Below are positions 56,001 through 64,000 of a stretch of DNA of 64,000 nt, in pieces. The DNA is taken from NCBI RefSeq assembly GCF_965638725.1, contig NC_134951.1, forward strand, positions 105,919,811 through 105,983,810, read 5' to 3'. Each line of letters opens with the position of its first letter. The first letter of the stretch is position 1. This stretch comes from Aptenodytes patagonicus (lineage: Eukaryota > Chordata > Aves > Sphenisciformes > Spheniscidae). Made by a program: the position numbers and the translations under genes. The notes beneath the pieces were generated by a model, which had not been told where the DNA came from, ran no database searches, and was given only the letters and a program-made list of their open reading frames with translations.

Positions 56001-59000
56001 ACTATATGGTTTCAATATCATGTCCTGTGTTTCTAAGTGATCAAACAGCTGTTGGTGAACATTATCCACAATTCATTTATGCAGGTGGAGGTCTATGGCA
56101 CTGATCTGTGACGTACAGCTTCATCTCAAGCCTCACTAGCAGTAGCAAGTCAGTTGTCCGCAAGCCTCATTCTTTGACCAGTCTGGGGAGGGCTGTTGAG
56201 TCGAACTAATGTTGTTACCTAACTCCAGGGCCTCGTGTGGTGGTGGGCCATACAGGTGGTGAACCATACATGTATTAAAGTCTAAGCAACGCTTCAGTGT
56301 CTTAAAAACCGGTACGTCAGAAAGCTATGACATACAAAGCAAGCCACTCAAGCAAACAGCAATTTAGTACAGGGCACAGGCACAGAAGAATGTGGTTTGT
56401 CTGACAAATCACAGAACTTACATTACTGCTATTTCCTCCACAGCAAATCCTTCACTGATGCCTTTATAGCAATACTTTGTAACACATTGAGCATCTAACA
56501 CATTGAGCCCATCTAGCATACATCTGCCACCCCTCAAATTAGCTTTGATCGGTGTTAAATTAACTGTCCGGTTGCCTCACTCAAATGACCTACATTGAGG
56601 ATTTGTCCATTTGCCGAGTCCTGAACAGTGGCCTCCGAAAACAGAGACAAAAACAGAGAGACACCTTTTCATCAGTCTGGACGCATGAAAATCATTTAGT
56701 CTAACCTAATTGCTGTACTCTGGAGACCTAAAGTCCCTCCGATTACTGCTCCGTTGGGGGGAAAAAAAAAAGTGACGCTGGCTGGAGGTGATACTCGGTT
56801 TCTTATGAACTTCTTTCTTTCTATACTTATTCCTGTGGAAGAGTGCAGAAAAATGCATGTGAATTTTCTTCTATTAGAAGTGTTACTAATTATCAACAGG
56901 GTAATTGGTGGAATTTTCACCTGTATATCATTACAGTTAGATGGACACCAGACAGTAACTTGAACTTATTATTACTTTCTAGTTATCTCAAAAGAATTAA
57001 TTTTTTTTTAATTTAAAGGTTAAATCAACAACTGATTAACACTAATTAATCAACAATTTAATCATTTAGTTCTAAACTTATTAACAAAATATATTCTAAT
57101 ATGCCTATATGAAATGTAAACATTTGAAATCTGGTTTTGGTTTGTTTTTTTTTTTTTCCCCTTAGCCTCCATCTGCTTTGGAGTCTGTGATACTAGGTAA
57201 GAATTCACTGAAAAACAAAGAACTTAAAAACAGTGATCTACATACGGCAAGAGCTCACCCCAATTTTATGCAAACACATAAAAAAGACCACTCCTGAGAC
57301 AGGATTCTCTCAGAGAGTTTGGTCCTATTGTAACAGACAATGGTTTTTACACTGCATATTCTTTGCACTGAGGACCTTGTTTCCATCAACAGCCCTCAAA
57401 CGCTGTGATGAAGTAGCTATTATTGCCACTCCACTCTTCATACAGAAAATGGTAGGGAAAAACAATACCCAAAGTTTCGCCAACACTTTATAGTTGAAAC
57501 AGAGCAGTAACTCAAATCCCTTGACTTGATGTTTTGTACTTCTCCAACAAATATTCTTCCACTTGCAAGTTCAAGGAACAACACAGAAGAATGGCTGAGG
57601 CAGCCAGCCAAAACTTAAAACTAAACCTGAAACTGAATTATGTTAGCAAAGCATCGCTATCACAGCTCACATCAACTTTGTTACAAAGTTCCTCTGTTAA
57701 GAACTTCTTCCTAAGTGTTTTTGTTATTATTAGGCAACCTTTTCAAAGCAAGATGGTTCTTCAAGAACAGTATTAACACGTGAATAACGGTAGAGAAAGA
57801 AGTGCCTGAAAGCACCCTGCTTTTGAGATAACATTGCAAGCGGAATATTTTACCACTAGAGGACAGTATAATGTAACCTCCTGGACATACTGCATTTGGC
57901 AGAGAAGACTCACGGCTTCAACCCTGTTTAGAAATCTGACATAGATTAGATTAGAAATCTATGAAGATAGAGGACTCTGTGTAGTAAAGCGAGGAGAAAA
58001 AAAATGGCACATTACTGATTTACGGGGACATAGATAGGAGCATCAATATACAGCCACAGCAACGATAACCTTGGGTGTGAGCACGCTTGCGAGCGCCAGG
58101 CAGAGCTGATGGGGTGTCTGCTTCTCCGTCAGGCTGGGGGTTAAGGAGAAGCCTTAAAGACTCTTAACACCGCTGCATGGCACAAATCCCAAAATGCTCT
58201 CTCCTTTTTACTGGTCGAAATGGCATCAACTTTGATGGGAAAATTGCCCAACTGAGACCTGAGTAAAAACTGGAGAAAAGCTTCAAGCAGTTGACCCATT
58301 AACAGACTATGCACAGAACTGAAGGGATCAATGAGTTTTTATAATAAAATTAATAAAGAAAATGTCAGGGGATAATTACTGTTCTTTATTCTTTAATATC
58401 ATTATCTTCTCATTGTGTCATACAACACAACTCTGATCCCATTTAGGTTTCTGAATCAAGTCACTGACTTCAATGTGCAGGCTCCTCTCGATTTCTGACT
58501 CCGAGATGAGCCTCTTTCCTTGGGGCCCAGGTGAAGTGAGCTTCACGGTATCAAAGGTGTTTAGCAGGTATCTGTCTACATTGCACAAGGACAGCACTGT
58601 GTACTTTGGCAATAACAGCACAGGAAGAACTTAGGACTGGAATAAGGGAAGCGATACAGGTGAGCGTGGTCTCAGGTATGCAACGAGAGATGCATGCAGA
58701 CATACAGCAGAATTTGGTTGTCTCTCATTAACATTATTTAATGACCCAATTAGCCCATATTAATGAAAAATACCTACCACAGAAACATAACATGCAACTA
58801 TGAAAATAAGCAAATCAATGTGCCAGAAGGAATGGTCCCTTGCTAAGATGCAGATGACCTGGGCAGTGGCCTGAAATGAGGAGAGCTATTTAACTGTTCC
58901 ACGCTCTGACGGAGACCAGATGTGATCTCGGTCAAGCTGCTACAATCACCTATGTCTATTTTTCTGTGTAAGAAATGAGAAGGTGCTCACCTAGCTGTGA

Positions 59001-62000
59001 GAACTGTTAAGTAGAAAGCACTGGATAAAGAGCTAAATCTTACTATATTACACCTGAAAAAAGGAAGGCAAGGAACCTCTGTACCTGAGGGAACTACAGT
59101 TCAGGGAAAGTTGTGAGATACACAGGAAAGGAGTCAACAGGCTGTCTGTGCAGCCACTGCAGTCCAGGAGGGCGGATTTACAGCACAAGGAATGGCAGAT
59201 TTGAGTTGAATACCTGGAAGGGACACACATCTGTACAGCACAACCGGCCATTTGCAGCATCTCCTGTGGCAGCAGTGCCCAGGGCACAATGGAGAAAAGG
59301 ACAATGAGATGACTGCACCAAAACCCAACAGTATCATACAGAAAATTTCAGGTTTGTTGTTTTTTATTTTTCTTTTCTATCAGTGAATAAGTTTACATCC
59401 ATTTCAGTCTAGCACAGCACACTCTTCCAGAGTTTAGAAGCAATGAGATTTCTCTTCAGCCTGCTACAGAACAGAGGGATCTGAATGGGGATCCACAGGC
59501 ACTCCAAGCTAGGTCTCTGTTCTGAGCGAAATGACCACACATAACCCAGCAATTCCCAGAAGAGTTAGTGACACCCTTTTTCCTGCTGCTCTGCCCCAAA
59601 ACAAGGTGTATTTTCACAAACATCTCTTTCAGCAACAGTGCTGGCTTTAATACCTTTGTTCCCTCCAGCTTACTCCCACCTTACACCACAACCTCATTTG
59701 CGCCAGGACAACTGCCAGTATGGCACACATTGAACTGTACTGAGGAAAATAATCCTCCCCCGCTCCCCCCAAAAAGACTTTTTAAAAACTGAATTAGTTT
59801 CCCAATCTAATTCACTCTGCAGTCACACAAATTGTTATACTGGCACAAGTGAATGTGCGGGTAAAGGTGGGAAGCAAGCAAGAATTAACAGCGAGTGGAT
59901 GGCAATACTGTGAGAAAGAAGTGTTTGTGAAACCACAGCCTCCGTGGAGGCTGAATCTGATCATTAATGGCTGCTGAAGCACATTTACCTTTGGCACTAG
60001 CTGAACTATTCAGCTCTTAACATTTTTACCTGACCACCTAGACAAAACTCAGGATTCTGGAGGTCTTTCCAGTAAGAAGATGTTGGTATAGAATTTTACT
60101 CTAAAACAGTAATGGGTTTAATTATTATCAAGTTCACAAATAATAATTAGTTTTAACTGTTAGTTTTAATAACTAGTATTAATTTATCATTTCGAGGCAT
60201 TCCCCCATCCGCTCATGCCTGTTACCCACTTCCACCTTGCTCACTGGACTTTCCACCCCATCAGCCACGGCACAGCTGCAGAGGTTGCTGGATCAGCCTT
60301 TGCCACAGCCAGGGGACAGGAGGGAGCGGCCAGGGGAGGAGTGGGACTCTTCTGTAGCACCTCTGCTGCTGAGAGCACAGGAACTTTCATTATCAACGCC
60401 AGATCGTTTTTAGGAGACTTCTGACGCTGCTTCCAGGCGGTGCTCCTCACCGCAGTTTCAGCCTCTCAGCTGTGCCAGATACAGGTACTCAACCTGTTTG
60501 AGTGCTTGCACTCTAGCTTGAAGGGGTAGAAACCTCCCACAGACAGAAGGCAGAAACAAGAACTGACTTTACTCTTTGTTTTTCTCCCCCCCCCCATTTA
60601 TTTATCAGCTATACTTTCAAGATAAAACTAACAAGCCCTTTTACAGGGTCAGATCTTTTCCAGCTTTGCAAGAATCAAATGAGACAGCTAAAAGTGCCCC
60701 CAGCTGGTAAAGCAGGATGCTGCCCCAAGAGCTCTTGCTCAGCTTTTCTTTACTTACCCAAGATATACTTCCTATTCACTCTCTGGTTTTTCTGTTTTAG
60801 TTCCCAAACTCAGCTCTTTTTCTTTTGCATATGTGCTTTCCCCCTCTCAAGACTACTTAGTATTGCCCATTAGTCCAAATTGTGCAAATATCCAAGAAGC
60901 CTCTGCTTATTTTTTTTCCAGAATTGCTGATGTGCTTGACTATCTTTTAAAATACAATATAATTTCTTTAACATAAAATTACATAAAATAAAGGTCATCA
61001 GTAAAACCTCCTAATTTCAGGAAGTCACCTCACTAGTTAATAATGGAATATTCAAGCACACATACAAACACGTATCTTTAACCCAGTTGCATCTTCCCCT
61101 TGGATACAATTACATATGAAACAAACAGCTTAAATTGGTCATAGGAGAAGAGAATTTATACAAGTAATTGTAAAAACAAATTTAAGGGGAATCAGTAGTC
61201 CCAATTTTCCCCCTTGAATATCGTAAATTTTGATCTCAAAAAGAGATAAGCTCCATGCCTATCAAGAAGGGATAAAATCACTTTTAAAATCCTATATTGC
61301 ATAATGCCTGCATATTTGAAGGTAAATAATTACAGACTTTTTACAGAGACATTCTCTCTCTTCCCACTTTTGTCAGTTCATATTCCAAATCAGGTTTTAA
61401 AACCTTCTTTAGAATGAAGCAATAGTCAATAAATAAGTTGTAGGGTAATTCCAAAGACGTGCACTGTAAAACTTACAAAATTTGTTGAATTCCATATACA
61501 TTAATCCTACATCACCTGAAGAGGAAAGGCTGAAAAATAGATTTATTTAGATTTATTTCTGCTTAAAAAAAAAAAAAAAAATCTTCAAGATGGCATTATA
61601 AGAATGAAGTTATGGTGCCCAAGTTATACTGAGCCCTTGCACCCAACAGTGCTTCTATTTGTTCTGCTCAGTGTTTATTTTCATTTCTGAGCACGTCAGA
61701 CTGGCATTCCACTTGTAGGTGTAGTAAAGAGAAAACCGAACTCGAACTCCCTTTGTACAATGTACAACTTTCAAGCTTGGATGCCTACATTAAGCCAACT
61801 AAAGGTCAGAGCAGAGGAGCTACAATTATACTTGTCGTTAGAAGGAGCCCGAGGCCTCAGTCCAGAAATGTATCAATGAAATTGCTTAGTTTTCAGTTGC
61901 TGAGTATCATACAGAAGTTCAGTGGTACTTTCCTACATAGGATCCTAAATACGGATTGAGTTTCCAAGTACTTCACAGCAGATTTACCAGTATTGCAAAC

Positions 62001-64000
62001 AAGACTGTCTCTCTCTTTACTTCACTCCATATAGTAGTACCTAGTCATGCGATTGCTTAATGCACGTGCAGTCCCCTTCCTATATCACAGCTGTGTCTGA
62101 GGCTGTATTAGTCAGTTTTAAAGTTTTGGACTGTGTGATTTACGGGAAGGACACTGGTTGTCTCAAGTAAAAGACAGTACCTCTAGCAGATGGTTTTCAC
62201 GTTTGCATCAGTATTGATAACCTGGACTCTTGTCTGCTCTGGCTGAAGTTATAGGGAATTCTCCGGTTTTAAAGTTTTGCTAGTCTTAGCAAGAAGGCAT
62301 AATAACAATGGGCTAAACGCCTGAGCTGACCTGAACTGCTTTTTCAGCCCTAAAGGTTGCATTTCCACATAAGAACAGAGATGCTGTCATGCCAGCAAGA
62401 GGAAAGCCTGCAGTGTAACCATACGTATTGTATCTGTTCTGAGGATAAAGAGAAAGTGTCGCTTCCCAGAACTGCTAGCACGATACCTTCCCACAAGCAT
62501 GAAATTGTCTATTTTGGAGGGGGAAAAAAAGAAGACAAGATTCCCTAATTACCATATTATGTTCCTCATACTGTCAAATGACCTACCACACTGTGGTGAA
62601 GCATGTGAGGCTGGATAAATCCTGCCACATTATATAATTTGGTGATAACAGAGAACCAGGCACATTAGCCAAATGACTGAGCAGATGCGGCACTTAAAAA
62701 TGTATCAACTTTGCCCTGGACAATCTTAAAGAAAAAACAAACAAAACTAACCCAGACTCTTCCATCGTCCTGATTAGTCCTTGGTGATTACTTTACTCCA
62801 AATTTTTGTCTGGGACATGTGATTTTTCCCCTCTCTGTCCTCCTCAAATCCCAGCTGTGGGAGTTTTCCCATCTCCAGTGCCAATGACAGGAAAGCAAGA
62901 GCAAAACTGCTGCTCTGGGACACACAAGCTGCCACAGAGAACCTGTCCCCAACCCCAACTTCACTGTACGTATCTTAACGGGAATCTGGGGAGGCAACAT
63001 GTCCTTGAGCTACGAGACTTGCACACGACCACAAGTGTCAGTGGAGGGAGCACATTCTCCATCTCATGACCAAAGCGATGTGCATGCTCCCCACATCCTA
63101 CTTTTGTCAAGCAAATAGCTGCTCATCTAAATCACATCTCAAAGATTTTGGGGATGCGGCCTAAATTCGTACTGAGTGTGCAATTTAAATGAACTACGTA
63201 TTTCCCATTCAAGTCCATAAAGCTATATTGCAACACCATTTCTATTTAACTGATTTGCAGCTCAGTTTCTCTCTTCTAAGTTAGGTTCCCACAGCAGAAC
63301 GGATGGCAAACTAGTAAAGGAATGCACAGTCCAAATACATTGAGCGTACGCTGCCTGTACACAGTGAATCAGTATATGATTCACCCACTTTCATAAAACG
63401 GTTGTGACCTTTCATCTGACTACTTCCTCAAACACAATATGAAGAAATATATATAACATACGGAAATCAGGAACCAACAAATGAGGGGAATAATAATAGC
63501 TCATCTCATGATTTTCTGCTGTTGTGCTAATCCTTACTACATGCTCTATCAAACATGTGTGTCATCTCTTGCTATCCTTTGACTAGTTAACCACATCAAC
63601 TAAGGCATAGGTTGCTCTTTGTTATGAAATGAGCGAAGGCAGAGAATACCTAGTCTTTTGAAGTATCAGGCCCTAGGGGCCTCACAAAGGGATTATTTTT
63701 TAAAAAATATTATAAAAAGAAATGATGTTATATGAATAAATAATATACCAATCTGCAGCTAGAGAATCTAGTTCTGTATGTAAAAAGTGACATTTATTTG
63801 TACAGCTAACTTTCCTTTCTGCCACTTACAATGTAAAGCTGATAACAAGCAACCCTGAGCACAAACATTAAATTTCGTCTACAAAGACAGCTTACACTTA
63901 GAACTAGGGAAGGTAAGGTTAACATACTACAGCATTTCACCACAGATCTTTTCACCACAATGTGTGAAAAATTGCAGGTATAAAATTAAACACTAGACCA
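50001..64000. other. Gene-poor intergenic sequence to window end
   Basis: Mostly AT-rich, with A-runs at 50,703-50,719 and 61,565-61,581 and a C-run at 60,586-60,595. TAAT-rich stretches lie near 57,000-57,070 and 60,110-60,195. The longest open stretch (minus strand, 51,827-52,423) has an ATG only at 52,216 and is not recognisable. No gene can be supported. Confidence 0.65.

Overview
The window is vertebrate nuclear DNA, almost certainly from a bird. It has GT-AG introns, CpG-dense gene starts, two minus-strand CR1 LINE 3' ends that finish in the (ATTCTATG)-type octamer, and ERVL-like solo LTRs of a kind common in avian genomes. The species cannot be named from the sequence. Three protein-coding genes were identified from translated exons: the last five coding exons of PPP2R5A (plus strand), the complete PACC1/TMEM206 gene (minus strand) and the complete NENF gene (plus strand). 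This order and orientation matches what is known of human 1q32.3 (PPP2R5A, PACC1, NENF, then ATF3), so the block is conserved microsynteny.

Layout. 1-~5,980: 3' end of PPP2R5A, a PP2A B56-alpha regulatory subunit. ~5,980-9,135: tail-to-tail spacer that includes the undetermined PACC1 3' UTR. 9,136-32,026: PACC1, eight coding exons that join in frame to exactly 350 residues. Its introns hold one CR1 fragment, two near-complete solo LTRs in opposite orientation on either side of exon 5, and a 45-bp LTR end remnant. ~31,640-32,450: CpG-rich PACC1 promoter with a ZNF143/THAP11-like site. 32,450-34,870: spacer between the divergent PACC1 and NENF starts. 34,993-38,551: NENF, four coding exons, 163 residues, a secreted MAPR-family protein. 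38,552-~39,250: NENF 3' UTR. 39,250-64,000: about 25 kb with no recognisable gene, one 420-bp CR1 fragment and several long homopolymer runs.

The three genes do not form one pathway. They encode a phosphatase targeting subunit, a proton-activated chloride channel and a secreted cytochrome-b5-fold neurotrophic factor. I found no operon, CRISPR array, novel enzyme system or other clearly undescribed system. The most testable unusual feature is the inverted LTR pair around PACC1 exon 5, which could favour circular RNA formation or exon skipping.
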